DNA from: Paraplanobispora takensis | GTDB taxonomy: Bacteria > Actinomycetota > Actinomycetes > Streptosporangiales > Streptosporangiaceae | DNA length: 64,000 nucleotides | Reading direction: 5' to 3' | Assembly: GCF_016863195.1 (NCBI RefSeq) | Contig: NZ_BOOK01000058.1 | Span: 1-64,000 of the forward strand | Made by a program: the position numbers and the translations under genes | Notes under the pieces: model-generated | What the model was told of the DNA's origin: nothing | Database searches by the model: none | The model's input: only the letters and a program-made list of their open reading frames with translations | Shown here: positions 16,654 through 27,116 of the stretch, in pieces | Numbering within the stretch: the stretch's first letter is position 1 | How the letters are laid out: each line of letters opens with the position of its first letter

Positions 16654-18300
16654 TCAGCCGATGGCGCGCGAACGTGCCTTGAAAGCCGCCTTGCGTGCGG
16701 CCTTTGCCACATTTTGATCCTGCAGAGAGCGACCGAGCAGTTCCAGTACGTCCACGACGTCGGGATGGTCCACCCGCCACATCTCCTCGATCACGTGCGC
16801 CGGAGGGCCGGAGGCCGCCATGTTCTCCGCGAACATCTCGGGGTCGTCCTCGGCGGCCGGCAGCGCGAGGGCGAGCATGTCCACGCTCATCCAGAGCACC
16901 TCGTCCTCGGTGAGGCTCGGGGCGGCCATGCCGCGCGAGGACAGCCAGTGGATGGCGTGCGGGCGCAGCTCGGGCTCCTGCAGCGCGGCCCGGACCGCCG
17001 GCTCGGCCTCGTGGCCGAGCCGGTCGACGATCGTCACCGCGATGCCCCTGGCGACCGAGGGCGCCCCGGCGACCGCCGCCAGCAGCTCGGCGGCGGCCTC
17101 GCCGGGCGTCCTGCGGTCCAGCCAGCCCTCGATGTCCGCCTCGGCCGCCTCCGGCGGCATCCCGGACAGCAGCCCCTCGATCAGCGCCGGCGCGTCGGCG
17201 CCGGTCAGGTCGGCGGCCTCCGGTGCCTCCATGCCCATGCCGACGTAGAGCTCGCGCAGCCCCCACACCGCCAGCGGGGTCAGCGACAGCGCGTCGTGGA
17301 CCCGCTCGGTCAGCCCGCAGTAGGTCAGCCGCCGCACGGCCTCGTCGAGGTCGAGGTCCTCCTCCTCTTCGAGGAGGCCGATCTCGTCGAGGTACTCCTC
17401 GACGAGGGACATCGCCATCGGCACCTGCAACCGGTAGAGCATGTCGCACACGCCGTACAGCTCCCCGTCGAAGATCTCCCAGCCCGTGATGACGCCGCCG
17501 GTGTCCCCCTCGACGAGGAAGGCCACCGTGGCGGCCCACACGTCCAGCGGGCCGGCCCCGTCGCCGTCGAAGATGGCCGTGCCCTGCCGCTCGACCAGCC
17601 CGGCCCGCAGCGCCACGTCCCACAGGAAGTCGGGGTCGGGCACGTCGAGCTGGGCGGTCGCCTCGGCGGCGTCGCGTACGCGCAGGCGCCCTTTGGCGGT
17701 CGGGGTGCGCCCGCCGGCCAGCATCCACTGGGCCAGGCGGCGGGCGTCGGTCAGCAGCGGCACCCGCAGGGCGGCCTCGGTGAGCGTCTCGGGGGGCGCC
17801 AGCCGTACCGGGGGCAGAGGGGTGCAGCCGGGGCAGTCGCAGCCCGGGGCGTCGCTCTCGACCACCATCGCCGGGACCTGCGCGTCCTGCTCCAGCGTGT
17901 CGGCGCCCATCGCGCTGAACAGGCTCTTGGCCATGCCGAAGCGGGAGGTGTCGGCCAGGGCCGCCGGCATCTCCGGCTCGACCCGGTCGAGGGTTGCGCG
18001 CATGCGGGCGGCCATCTTCCCGCCGATCTCCTCGGTCGACAGCAGGAAGTCGACGAGGGTGCGGGCGGCGGCGATCGTCTCGGCGGCGCTTTCCGGAGGG
18101 GCGATGACCTTGCGCGGATAGATGTCGAGCAGCAGTTCCTCGAAAGTGACCGGAGTGAAATCCCCCAGCTCGTTCACGTCCAGGTAGTCGCTCGCGTAGT
18201 CGCAGAGCAGGCGGATTTCGTCGGCGTCAACGTGCAGGTCGTTGGCACGTCCCCACGCACGCAGATCGTCAACGGCCCGATTCACCCATTCGATCGACAC
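16654..18300 (-). CDS. Conserved protein of unknown function with CxCPGC motif (paralogue 2)
   Basis: At 548 residues this is the longer paralogue of the preceding entry. It has an additional N-terminal region of about 150 residues (helical, starting MSIEWVNRAVDDLRAW), then Cys154, Cys156 and Cys159 in GCDCPGCT, and an alignable body ending in VAKAARKAAFKARSR. A strongly acidic LLEEEEDLDLDE stretch lies in the middle. The GTG start at 18298-18300 is 6 nt from a TAATTT -10 box (18307-18312) and lacks a ribosome binding site, so it is probably leaderless. It ends 40 bp before paralogue 1. The function is unknown; tandem position and shared motifs argue for duplication followed by joint use. Confidence 0.7.
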   Translation of the reverse strand: MSIEWVNRAVDDLRAWGRANDLHVDADEIRLLCDYASDYLDVNELGDFTPVTFEELLLDIYPRKVIAPPESAAETIAAARTLVDFLLSTEEIGGKMAARMRATLDRVEPEMPAALADTSRFGMAKSLFSAMGADTLEQDAQVPAMVVESDAPGCDCPGCTPLPPVRLAPPETLTEAALRVPLLTDARRLAQWMLAGGRTPTAKGRLRVRDAAEATAQLDVPDPDFLWDVALRAGLVERQGTAIFDGDGAGPLDVWAATVAFLVEGDTGGVITGWEIFDGELYGVCDMLYRLQVPMAMSLVEEYLDEIGLLEEEEDLDLDEAVRRLTYCGLTERVHDALSLTPLAVWGLRELYVGMGMEAPEAADLTGADAPALIEGLLSGMPPEAAEADIEGWLDRRTPGEAAAELLAAVAGAPSVARGIAVTIVDRLGHEAEPAVRAALQEPELRPHAIHWLSSRGMAAPSLTEDEVLWMSVDMLALALPAAEDDPEMFAENMAASGPPAHVIEEMWRVDHPDVVDVLELLGRSLQDQNVAKAARKAAFKARSRAIG

Positions 18301-18349
18301 AGGGAGAAATTAACGGCTTACTGTCAGCACCGCGAATCGGGGAAACAAC

Positions 18350-20467
18350 TCAAATGGCGTCCAGGGGGTCAATGCACACCCTGACCACCTCTCCCGCCTT
18401 GCGTGCCGAACGCACCCCGGCCGCCCCTTTCAGCGCGGCGGCGAGCGCCGGTCCCGCCCCCCACGACACGCGCACCATGGCGCGTTCCCGCACCTGATCG
18501 CCCTTGGAGGGCTCGACGGGGACGGGCCCGAGGACCTGAGCCCCCTCCGGCAGCGCCGTCTCCTTCAGCATCTCCCTGACCGCCGCCGGAGGTCCGGTCA
18601 GAGTGGCCATCCGCACCGCCGGGGGGAAACCGAGTTCTGTCCTGTCGGCCAGTTCCCGTTCGGCATGGGTGACCGGATCCCAGCGCAGCAGCGCCTGCAC
18701 CGGGAGCAGGGAGGAGTCGGCGAGCACGACGAGCTCGCCCCCGGCGCGCACCAGGGCCGCGGCGTTCATCCACCGGCGCAGCGTCTCCTCGGCGACCCGC
18801 AGGTCCGGCCGGCCCAGCAGCGCCCATCCGTCCAGCAGCACCGCGGCCGCGTAACCGCCCTCGGGCACCGGCTCGGCCCCCGGGGTGGCCACCACCAGGG
18901 CCCGTCCCGGGCCGACCGTGGCCAGGACGCCGTCCTTGCCGGAGGTCTTGACCGGGACCGAGGGGAAGGCGCGGCCCAGTTCCTCGGCGGTGCGCCGGGC
19001 GCCGACCACCCGCGCGCGGACCCGCTGGGCGCCGCAGGCCGGGCAGCGCCAGGCCCCGGCGATCCGCCCGCACCAGCGGCAGTACGGCGCGGCGTGGCCG
19101 TTGCGCAGCGCGAGCGGCCCCGCGCAGTGGGCGCAGCGGGCCGGTGCCCGGCAGCCCTGGCAGGCCAGGGCGGGCAGGTATCCCCGCCGGGGCACCTGCA
19201 CCAGCACCGGGCCGTCCTCCAGCCCCGCCTTCAGCGTCCGCCAGGCGAGGCTGGGCAGCCGGGCGGCCCTGGCCGCCTCGTCCCTGGCCAGTTCGGCGTC
19301 GTCCCCGGCCGGGCGGACCCTGGGCGCCCTGGCCCTGACCGTCTCGCGGGCCGCGGTGATCGGGGCGGCCCAGCCGGTGGCCACCAGCCGGGTGGCCTCG
19401 GCCGTACGGGTGTATCCGCCGACGAGCAGGCCGGCGCGGCCCTGGTGGGCGCGCATCGCGAGGATCTCGCGGGTGTGCGGGTACGGCGCCAGCCGCTCGG
19501 CGTGCAGGTCGTCGCCGTCGTCCCAGACGACCGCCAGGCCGAGGTCCCCGACCGGCGCGAAGGCCGCCCCCCGGGTGCCCACGACCACCCGGACCTCTCC
19601 CCTGGAGACCTTCAGCCACCGCCTGTAGCGCTCCGCCGGTCCCAGGTCCGCCGTCAGCGACACGTGCCTGCCCGGCCCCAGGACGGCGGTCAGCGCCGCG
19701 TCGGCCTGCACCACGTCCTTGCCGTCGGGGACCACCACCACGGCTCCCCTGCCGCCGCGCAGCGTCTCCCTGACGGCCACCGCCACCGCCCTGGGCCATT
19801 CGGGCCCGGCCTCGCCGATCCCCGGCAGAGCGGTCCACACCGCCCGCGGCGAGCGCCCCTGCGCCAGGGCCGTCAGGAAGGCCTCGCCGTCCCCGTATCC
19901 GGCCCACGGCCCCGGGTCCCCCGCCGCCTCCTCGACCGGGCCGCCGGCCGCCGGTTCCGGCCCGGCGGCGCGCGGGCCGCCCTGCGCCGCGCCCTCGGCC
20001 TCGGCCTCGGCCTCGACCCTGGCGTGCCGCGGCGGTACGGCCAGGCGCAGGACGTCGGCCAGGGTCCCCGCGTAGCGGTCGGCGACGGCGCGGGCCAGAA
20101 GGGCGATCTCGGGGGCGAGCACCGGCTCGGGGGAGACGACCCTCTCCAGGCGCGTCAGCCTGCCCTCGTGCTCGGTGGTCTCGGCCCGCTCCAGCAGGAA
20201 CCCGTCGGTGAGCTTGCCCGCGAACCGGACGCGGACCCGGCAGCCCGGCACGGCGTCGGCGTCCATGGGCGCCGGGACGAGATAGTCGAACAACCGGTCC
20301 AGGTGGGGCAGCGGGGTGTCCACCACGACCCGGGCGACGGGCAGCGTGGCGGCCGGCTCCGGCACGCCCTTGGCGGGCGCGCTCCTCGCGGGGGGCACGG
20401 ACCTCTCGCGGACGGCGTCCAGCGGCAGCAGGGCGCCGTCATCCGCCGAGGGGTTCGTATGGGTCAC
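18350..20467 (-). CDS. priA: Probable primosomal protein N' (PriA), actinobacterial degenerate type
   Basis: Replication-restart protein of 705 residues. The N-terminal 3'-DNA-binding domain (VARVVVDTPLPHLDRLFDYLVP, VRVRFAGKLTDGFLLE) and the Cys-rich zinc region (CQGCRAPARCAHC, then YCRWCGRIAGAWRCPACG) are intact. The helicase motor is not: the Walker A GxGKT is missing at its expected place and the DEEH box reads VVWDDGDD. Loss of helicase motifs is known in actinobacterial PriA, so it likely acts as a DNA-binding loader rather than an unwinding enzyme (inference). It starts at GTG 20467. It precedes the CxCPGC pair and the def-fmt cluster on the same strand. Confidence 0.87.
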   Translation of the reverse strand: MTHTNPSADDGALLPLDAVRERSVPPARSAPAKGVPEPAATLPVARVVVDTPLPHLDRLFDYLVPAPMDADAVPGCRVRVRFAGKLTDGFLLERAETTEHEGRLTRLERVVSPEPVLAPEIALLARAVADRYAGTLADVLRLAVPPRHARVEAEAEAEGAAQGGPRAAGPEPAAGGPVEEAAGDPGPWAGYGDGEAFLTALAQGRSPRAVWTALPGIGEAGPEWPRAVAVAVRETLRGGRGAVVVVPDGKDVVQADAALTAVLGPGRHVSLTADLGPAERYRRWLKVSRGEVRVVVGTRGAAFAPVGDLGLAVVWDDGDDLHAERLAPYPHTREILAMRAHQGRAGLLVGGYTRTAEATRLVATGWAAPITAARETVRARAPRVRPAGDDAELARDEAARAARLPSLAWRTLKAGLEDGPVLVQVPRRGYLPALACQGCRAPARCAHCAGPLALRNGHAAPYCRWCGRIAGAWRCPACGAQRVRARVVGARRTAEELGRAFPSVPVKTSGKDGVLATVGPGRALVVATPGAEPVPEGGYAAAVLLDGWALLGRPDLRVAEETLRRWMNAAALVRAGGELVVLADSSLLPVQALLRWDPVTHAERELADRTELGFPPAVRMATLTGPPAAVREMLKETALPEGAQVLGPVPVEPSKGDQVRERAMVRVSWGAGPALAAALKGAAGVRSARKAGEVVRVCIDPLDAI

Positions 20468-20586
20468 CCACTTGTCCTACCAGATGCCGGGAGCAGGTCT
20501 TGCCCGGCCGGGCGGCGCCCGGGGGAGCCGGCCATCCGCAAAAGACCCGGATCCCCCGAAAACCCCCGTCCGCCGCCCTCAGGGAC

Positions 20587-20686
20587 CCGTCGTGCCCCTC
20601 AGAAGCCCGCCGTACCTCCCGGGAACCCGCCGCACATCTCGGGGACGCGCCGTGCCTTTCAGGAGTCCGGCGTCACGATCTCCGGT
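20587..20686. repeat. Degenerate 20-bp tandem repeat reaching over a stop codon
   Basis: Four units of exactly 20 bp (20587, 20607, 20627, 20647) and a more divergent fifth (20667-20686) share a CCG(C/T)CGT-type head and a TC(A/C/G)GGA-like tail. The fifth unit contains the stop codon (20673-20675) of the amidohydrolase gene. The rest fills the spacer between that gene and priA. No coding potential is evident. Confidence 0.5.
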
Positions 20687-22115
20687 GGGTCCACCGGCCG
20701 GCGAGCAGGGTGCCGAAGATCGGCATGCGGCGCAGCGCCCCGCCCTCCAGGCGGGCCGGGTCGTCCTCGGTGATCACCAGGTCCGCCGGGTCGCCCGGCC
20801 GCACCGCGCGCCTGCCCCCGGCCGCCGCCGCCAAGGCCTCGGCCAGCGGGATCGCCTGCTCGGGGTGCCACGGCGGGCGGTCGTCGTCGGTCCGCTCGAC
20901 GGCGGCGGCGATCCCGTCCCACGGGTCGAGGGGCGCCACCGGGGCGTCGGAGCCCAGTTCCAGGGTGGCGCCGGCCGCCAGCAGGTCCGCGTAGGCGAAG
21001 GCCCGGCCGGTCCTGCCGTGCCAGTGCCGGTCGGCCACCTCCCGGTCGTCGGGCGCGTGCGCCGGCTGCACGCCCGCCACCAGCCCGGGCCGGGCGAAGC
21101 GCGGGAAGTCCTGCGGGCGGACGAGCTGGGCGTGCTCGATCCTGCCGGGACAGCCGACCTGCTCGAAGGCGTCCAGCGCGATGCCCACCGCCAGGTCCCC
21201 GATGGCGTGCACGGCGGGGACGATCCCGTGCCGCCAGGCCAGGGCCATCGTGGAGCGCAGCTCCTCGGGCGGGATCTCCAGCAGTCCCCGCGTCCCGGTG
21301 CCGGGGTAGGGGTCCTCGCAGTAGGCGGTCCTGGTGTTCAGGGAGCCGTCAGCGAAGATCTTCACCGGCCCGGTCTCCAGCAGGCCCCCGGACCCGCCGA
21401 CCGGGTCCCCCGTGCGCAGCCCCCGGCCGATCGCCTCCTCCAGCCGGTCCCTCGGGATCGAGCAGCGCACCCGCACGTCGATCCGCCGCTCCCCCGCCAG
21501 CCGGGCCCATTCGGTGAGGTTGTCGGCGAACTCGAAGTCCAGCAGGCCCACCACGCCCCTGGCCGCCGCGGCCGTGGCGGCCTCGGCCACCCAGCGGTCC
21601 AGCTCCTGCCGCGGCGGCGGGGGCAGCTCCGCCATCGCGCTGTAGCAGTCCTGTTCGCGCAGCACCCCGGTGGGATGCCCGCCGCGGCCGACCACGGCCA
21701 GCGCGGCGGGGCTGAACCACGCGGTGTGCAGGTCGTTGCTGATCAGGACCATCGCCCGGCCGGGCGCCACCGCCTCCAGCAGCGCCTTGTCCGGAGTGTC
21801 GGGCCACAGGGCGTCGCGGAAGCCGTACCCGGTCGTGATCCCGGACGGGTCGGCGCGCGAGGCCACCAGCCCGGCCGCCTCCCGCGCCGAGCGGGCGGAG
21901 CCCAGGTCGATCCTGCGCCGGGCCTGGGCCCACTGCCGGGAGTGCACGTGCGCGTCCCACAGGCCGGGCAGCACGGTGCACCCCTCGACGTCCACCGACT
22001 CGTCGCAGTCCGGCGGCTCGGGGCTCACCTCCGCGATCCGCCCGCCGTCGACCAGGACGTGGCGGATCGGCCCGCCGGGACCCATCCGCGCGTTGCGCAG
22101 CAGCAAGGAAGCCAT
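20673..22115 (-). CDS. Amidohydrolase family protein, YtcJ-like
   Basis: A metal-dependent hydrolase of 480 residues of the amidohydrolase superfamily, closest in pattern to YtcJ / N-substituted formamide deformylase proteins. It has the small beta-domain start (LLLRNARMGPGG), the HxH pair in PGLWDAHVHSRQW, a KIFADGSLNTRTA stretch, the histidines in VHAIGD and IEHAQLV, and the catalytic Asp in LGSDAPVAP. The substrate is not predictable. ATG 22113-22115 has only a weak AGGGT upstream. It is divergent from the M14 peptidase gene at 22179 and inserted between metK and priA, which are neighbours in many actinobacteria, so this pair is an accessory insertion. Confidence 0.82.
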   Translation of the reverse strand: MASLLLRNARMGPGGPIRHVLVDGGRIAEVSPEPPDCDESVDVEGCTVLPGLWDAHVHSRQWAQARRRIDLGSARSAREAAGLVASRADPSGITTGYGFRDALWPDTPDKALLEAVAPGRAMVLISNDLHTAWFSPAALAVVGRGGHPTGVLREQDCYSAMAELPPPPRQELDRWVAEAATAAAARGVVGLLDFEFADNLTEWARLAGERRIDVRVRCSIPRDRLEEAIGRGLRTGDPVGGSGGLLETGPVKIFADGSLNTRTAYCEDPYPGTGTRGLLEIPPEELRSTMALAWRHGIVPAVHAIGDLAVGIALDAFEQVGCPGRIEHAQLVRPQDFPRFARPGLVAGVQPAHAPDDREVADRHWHGRTGRAFAYADLLAAGATLELGSDAPVAPLDPWDGIAAAVERTDDDRPPWHPEQAIPLAEALAAAAGGRRAVRPGDPADLVITEDDPARLEGGALRRMPIFGTLLAGRWTHRRS

Positions 22116-22178
22116 GGAGGCGACCCTAGATCGGGGGCGGGGGACCGATCGCCGAGGGGTGGTCGGCACACTGGGAGG

Positions 22179-23528
22179 GTGATCGATCCCGCACTCCAGG
22201 AGGAGCTCGACTCCGTCCCCGACTACGACCGCTTCGCCACGGTGGACGAGATCGCGGCCGCCCTCACCCGGCTGGCCGCCGGCCATTCCCGCATCGCCTC
22301 GCTGCGCCGCGTGGGCACCTCCCGGCTGGGCGAGCCCATCCTCTGCCTGACGGTGGGCGGCGGGCCGCGTCACGCGCTGGTCGGCGCCATGCCGCATCCC
22401 AACGAGCCGATCGGCGGCCTCACCGTCGTCCATCTGGCCACCCGGCTGTGCCGGGACCCCGCGCTGCTGCGCTCCACCGGGCACACCTGGCACATCGTGG
22501 GGTGCCTGGACCCGGACGGGACGCGGCTCAACGAGGGGTGGTTCGCCGGGCCGTTCACCAAGACCCGCTACGGCCGGCACTTCTACCGGCCCGCGGGCGA
22601 CGAGCAGGTCGAGTGGACCTTCCCCTTCGCCTACAAGCGCGCCTACTTCGACCGGGTGATGCCCGAGACGCTGGCGCTGATGCGGCTGATCGACGAGACC
22701 CGCCCGTCGTTCATGACCACCCTGCACAACAGCGAGATGGGCGGGGCGTTCTTCTATCTCAGCCGCCCGGTGCCCGCGCTGCACGCCGTACTGCGGGCCC
22801 TGCCCGGCCGGTACGGCGTGCCGCTGCACGCGGGCGAGCCCGAGCACCCCTCGGTACGGGAACTGGACGAGGCCGTCTATCTGACCCCGCGCATGGAGGA
22901 CTTCTACGACTACGTCGAGGCGCTGGGGCAGGACGCGGCCGAGCAGATCGGCGGCGGGGCCAGCGACTCCTACGCCGCCCGGTACGGCACGCTCTCCCTG
23001 ACCGCCGAGCTGCCCTACTGGCGCGACCCCGCGGCGGGCGACCGCTCGCCGGCGGGCGCCGCCTACGACGAGCTGATCCGCGCCCAGGCCGCGCACCTGC
23101 GTGAGACCTTCGCCGTGCTCGACGGGACGATGAGCGCGGTGGCGGGCGACCTGACGGCCCGCTCGCCGTTCATCCGGGCCAGCAGGTTCTTCGTCCCCCT
23201 GCTCTCCGAGATGGCCGCGGCGGCCGAGCAGCGCGCCGACGAGCCGGGCAACGACCGGCCCGCGACCGTGGCCGAGCGCCAGTCGTGCCGGGAGACCACG
23301 CACAGCGCCCGCCTCAGGTTCGGCGGCATGCTGCTGCGCGCGCTGGAGGGCGAGCTGGCCATCGGCAACGGCACCGCGGCGGTGCGCAAGTGCACGCGGA
23401 GGCTGGCCGAGGTCTACGCGGCCTGGTGCGCCGAGGCCGACGCGGAGACTCCCGGGGAGACGATCCCCATCCGCGACCTGGTGGCCATCCAGTACGGAGG
23501 CATCCTGGCGGGCGCCGCGCACGCCTGA
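22179..23528 (+). CDS. M14 family zinc carboxypeptidase-like protein
   Basis: A 449-residue protein related to M14 carboxypeptidases. The zinc ligands appear as His73 and Glu76 in MPHPNEP, and a later His in TTLHNSEMGG; SLTAELPYW offers the catalytic Glu. The long C-terminal helical part and absence of a signal peptide set it apart from secreted digestive enzymes, so a cytosolic amidase or deacylase role is possible. GTG 22179 directly abuts a GGGAGG stretch, an unusually close ribosome site. It is divergent from the amidohydrolase gene; both may act in one catabolic step, for example opening and trimming an amide substrate (inference). Confidence 0.75.
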   Translation: MIDPALQEELDSVPDYDRFATVDEIAAALTRLAAGHSRIASLRRVGTSRLGEPILCLTVGGGPRHALVGAMPHPNEPIGGLTVVHLATRLCRDPALLRSTGHTWHIVGCLDPDGTRLNEGWFAGPFTKTRYGRHFYRPAGDEQVEWTFPFAYKRAYFDRVMPETLALMRLIDETRPSFMTTLHNSEMGGAFFYLSRPVPALHAVLRALPGRYGVPLHAGEPEHPSVRELDEAVYLTPRMEDFYDYVEALGQDAAEQIGGGASDSYAARYGTLSLTAELPYWRDPAAGDRSPAGAAYDELIRAQAAHLRETFAVLDGTMSAVAGDLTARSPFIRASRFFVPLLSEMAAAAEQRADEPGNDRPATVAERQSCRETTHSARLRFGGMLLRALEGELAIGNGTAAVRKCTRRLAEVYAAWCAEADAETPGETIPIRDLVAIQYGGILAGAAHA

Positions 23529-23529
23529 G

Positions 23530-23574
23530 GTCCCGCCGGCACCGCGTCACGCTCGTGCGCGGCGCCGGCGGGGA
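23530..23574. terminator. Stem-loop between convergent M14 peptidase and metK genes
   Basis: GTCCCGCCGGC (23530-23540) pairs with GCCGGCGGGGAC (23563-23574), with one bulged base and further pairing inside. There is no U-tract, but its position between two convergent stop codons and strong stem fit a bidirectional actinobacterial terminator. Confidence 0.45.
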
Positions 23575-23592
23575 CGGAGAACCCGTGACGGG

Positions 23593-24780
<1,188 letters not shown>

Positions 24781-24928
24781 GTCAGGGCTCCTCATGCAGC
24801 GGCTGCTGGCGACTGGGGCTGCGGTGCGGGGACACGGCAGCGTTCCGCCGAAGTCTAGCCCCACCAGGAGCGGCGTTGCGAAACCGTCTCGAATTCCAGC
24901 ACCCTCGAAGGTACCCCCGCGGGCGCGC

Positions 24929-25297
24929 TCACAGATCGGGCAGCGGGTCGGCCGGCAGCGTCTCCGGCGCGAAGACCTCCGCGTCGGCCGCGCGCACCAC
25001 CGCGCCGTACTCGTCGTCGATCTCGAACACCATGCCGCCGAGGTCGATCGCCGCACCCGTGGAGAACTCCACCGGGCCCAGCCGGGTCCGCCGGGCGTGG
25101 GTGGCGTAGATGGACGTGGGCACGTCGCGGTCGAAGAACTTGGTCGACAGCACGGAGATCGCCTGGTCGGTGACCACGATCAGGAAGGTCGCCATCCCCG
25201 GCGAGCCCACCGACAGCGCGGGCAGGATGTAGCGGATCTCCTGTCCTGGCGGAAGGAGGGCGCGGCAACGCGCCCAAACGGCACCCGGAACCGGCAT
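24929..25297 (-). CDS. Small conserved protein, possible PH-like domain
   Basis: A 122-residue protein of unknown role. The visible pattern is an N-terminal helix ([20 protein letters not shown]) followed by beta-rich segments ([44 protein letters not shown]), the layout of short bacterial PH-like/YokE domains. There is no signal peptide. ATG 25295-25297 is preceded by AGGGGG at a good distance; upstream in-frame starts would add unconserved sequence. It lies between coaBC and metK on the same strand and may be co-transcribed with metK. Not recognised with certainty. Confidence 0.6.
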   Translation of the reverse strand: MPVPGAVWARCRALLPPGQEIRYILPALSVGSPGMATFLIVVTDQAISVLSTKFFDRDVPTSIYATHARRTRLGPVEFSTGAAIDLGGMVFEIDDEYGAVVRAADAEVFAPETLPADPLPDL

Positions 25298-25592
25298 GAT
25301 CAGACCCCCTGGTACAACGTTCCAGGTCACTCCGCACGCAGTATCCGTCGGCCGGGGATCTCCGGCAAGCGGATCAGGAGTGCGTCTCACGGATCTCTGT
25401 GCGGCGGAAACCTCCGGACCGGGGGAAACCCGCCGGGCGGATGACCGGAACCGGACAGCGTCCGGAGAGCCGGAACCGGGCAGCGCCCGCAGACGCGGCC
25501 CCTGCGGGAGGCGATCCGGGAGGCCCTCCCGGAGGAGGCCGCCGTGCCGCCGGCCCCCCGGGGGCCCGCCGTACGGGCACCCCGCGGGGGCG
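25298..25592. other. Gap between the small PH-like gene and coaBC
   Basis: About 300 bases without a supportable gene. The open frames here are GC-driven and lack ribosome sites. The part next to 25298 must hold the promoter of the downstream gene, but no hexamer pair is clear. Confidence 0.4.
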
Positions 25593-26831
25593 TCAGGCCG
25601 GGCGGTCGAGGCGGGCGGCGACCAGGTCCCAGACCACGTCGGCCAGCGCGTCCTTCGGCCCGCGCGGGATCTCCACCGGGTCGCCGTCCGCGACCAGGAC
25701 CACGGCCGCGTTGTCGGGGGTGCCGAAGGCGAGGTTCTCCCCCACCTGGTTCACGACGAGCAGGTCGCAGCCCTTGCGGGCGAGCTTGGCCCGGCCGTTG
25801 GCCAGGACGTCGTCGGTCTCCGCGGCGAATCCCGCGATCACCTCGGGGTACGGCTTCACGCCCTCGCGGCGGTGCTCCCCCAGCTCGGCCAGGATGTCCG
25901 GGTTCTTCACCAGGTGAACGGCGTCGGGCTCGGCCGAGGTCTTCTTGATCTTCGAGTCGCTCCGGGCCGCGGGACGGAAGTCGGCGACGGCGGCGGCCAT
26001 GACCACGGCGTCGGCGTCCCGGACCGCCTCCATCACGGCCTCGCGCAGTTGCAGGGCCGACTCGACCCTGACCACCTCGACCCCGGCGGGGTCGGGCAGC
26101 GCGACGTTGGCGGCGACCAGGGTGACCCGGGCGCCGCGGGCGGCGGCCGTACGGGCCAGGGCGTATCCCTGCAGGCCCGAGGAGCGGTTGCCGATGAACC
26201 TGACCGGGTCGATGGCCTCGCGGGTGCCCCCCGCGGAGACGACCACGTGGCGGCCGGCGAGGTCGAGGGCGCGCCCGGCCAGGACGCGTCGGCACACCTC
26301 GAAGATCTCCACCGGGTCGGGCAGCCGTCCCCGGCCGGTGTCCGCGCCGGTCAGCCGGCCCACGGCGGGGTCCAGGACGATGGAGCCGCGCTCGCGCAGG
26401 GTGGCCACGTTGGCCTGGGTCGCCGGGTGCTCCCACATCTCGGTGTGCATCGCCGGGGCGAACACCACCGGGCAGCGCGCGGTGAGCAGGGTGTTGGTCA
26501 GCAGGTCTCCGGCCAGCCCGTGGGCGGCCTTGGCCAGCACGTCGGCGGTGGCGGGGGCCACCACCACCAGGTCGGCGCCCTGGCCGATGCGGACGTGCGG
26601 CACCTCGTGCACGTCGTCCCACACGTCGGCGCTGACCGGGTTGCCGGAGAGCGCGGCCCAGGTGGGCTCGCCCACGAAGCGGAGCGCCTGGGCGGTCGGG
26701 ACGACCCGGACGTCGTGTCCGGACTCGGTGAACAGGCGCAGCAGCTCACACGCCTTGTAGGCGGCGATGCCCCCGCTCACGCCGAGGACGACGTTCGGCT
26801 TCCCGGGCGTGTCGCCGTCGGTGGAGCCCAT
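25593..26831 (-). CDS. coaBC: Bifunctional phosphopantothenoylcysteine decarboxylase/phosphopantothenate-cysteine ligase
   Basis: Carries out two steps of coenzyme A synthesis. The N-terminal CoaC flavoprotein domain (LGVSGGIAAYKACELLR, VVAPATADVLAK) has PAMHTEMW in place of the PAMNxxMW motif, a His form also seen in related actinobacteria. The C-terminal CoaB ligase domain begins with VVSAGGTREAIDPVRFIGNRSSG and has AAAVADF.P and the KIKK nucleotide-binding stretch. Its 412 residues are a normal fusion length. It starts at ATG 26831, 8 bp after rpoZ, in the order gmk-rpoZ-coaBC. Confidence 0.94.
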   Translation of the reverse strand: MGSTDGDTPGKPNVVLGVSGGIAAYKACELLRLFTESGHDVRVVPTAQALRFVGEPTWAALSGNPVSADVWDDVHEVPHVRIGQGADLVVVAPATADVLAKAAHGLAGDLLTNTLLTARCPVVFAPAMHTEMWEHPATQANVATLRERGSIVLDPAVGRLTGADTGRGRLPDPVEIFEVCRRVLAGRALDLAGRHVVVSAGGTREAIDPVRFIGNRSSGLQGYALARTAAARGARVTLVAANVALPDPAGVEVVRVESALQLREAVMEAVRDADAVVMAAAVADFRPAARSDSKIKKTSAEPDAVHLVKNPDILAELGEHRREGVKPYPEVIAGFAAETDDVLANGRAKLARKGCDLLVVNQVGENLAFGTPDNAAVVLVADGDPVEIPRGPKDALADVVWDLVAARLDRPA

Positions 26832-26839
26832 CGGCGGGA

Positions 26840-27103
26840 CTAGCCCTCGATGGGCTCGGAGGTGAGCAGGCCCTCGGCGACCTCGCGCAGCGCGATGGAC
26901 AGCGGCTTCTCCTGGGCGTGGGTCTCCACCAGCGGGCCGACGTACTCCAGCAGGCCCTCGCCGAGCTGGGAGTAGTAGGCGTTGATCTGGCGGGCGCGCT
27001 TGGATCCGAAGATCACAAGGCTGTACTTGCTGTCGACGATCTCCAGCAGCGCGTCGATCGACGGGTTGGTGATGCCTTCTGCGTAGGCGGCGTTGCTTGC
27101 CAC
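26840..27103 (-). CDS. rpoZ: DNA-directed RNA polymerase subunit omega
   Basis: The small subunit that helps assemble RNA polymerase. The 87-residue form [11 protein letters not shown]... contains the conserved [20 protein letters not shown] and [11 protein letters not shown] stretches and ends in an acidic tail. GTG 27101-27103 was chosen because AGGGGAA lies 9 nt upstream and the N-terminus then matches actinobacterial omega proteins; a longer in-frame ATG would overlap the end of gmk. It is flanked by gmk and coaBC, a conserved arrangement. Confidence 0.93.
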   Translation of the reverse strand: MASNAAYAEGITNPSIDALLEIVDSKYSLVIFGSKRARQINAYYSQLGEGLLEYVGPLVETHAQEKPLSIALREVAEGLLTSEPIEG

Positions 27104-27116
27104 GTTGTGTTTTCCC

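Noticed and set aside
24781-24928. A possible SAM riboswitch upstream of metK
   Set aside because: None of the conserved SAM-I or SAM-II core motifs could be found in the leader, and the ribosome site is simple.
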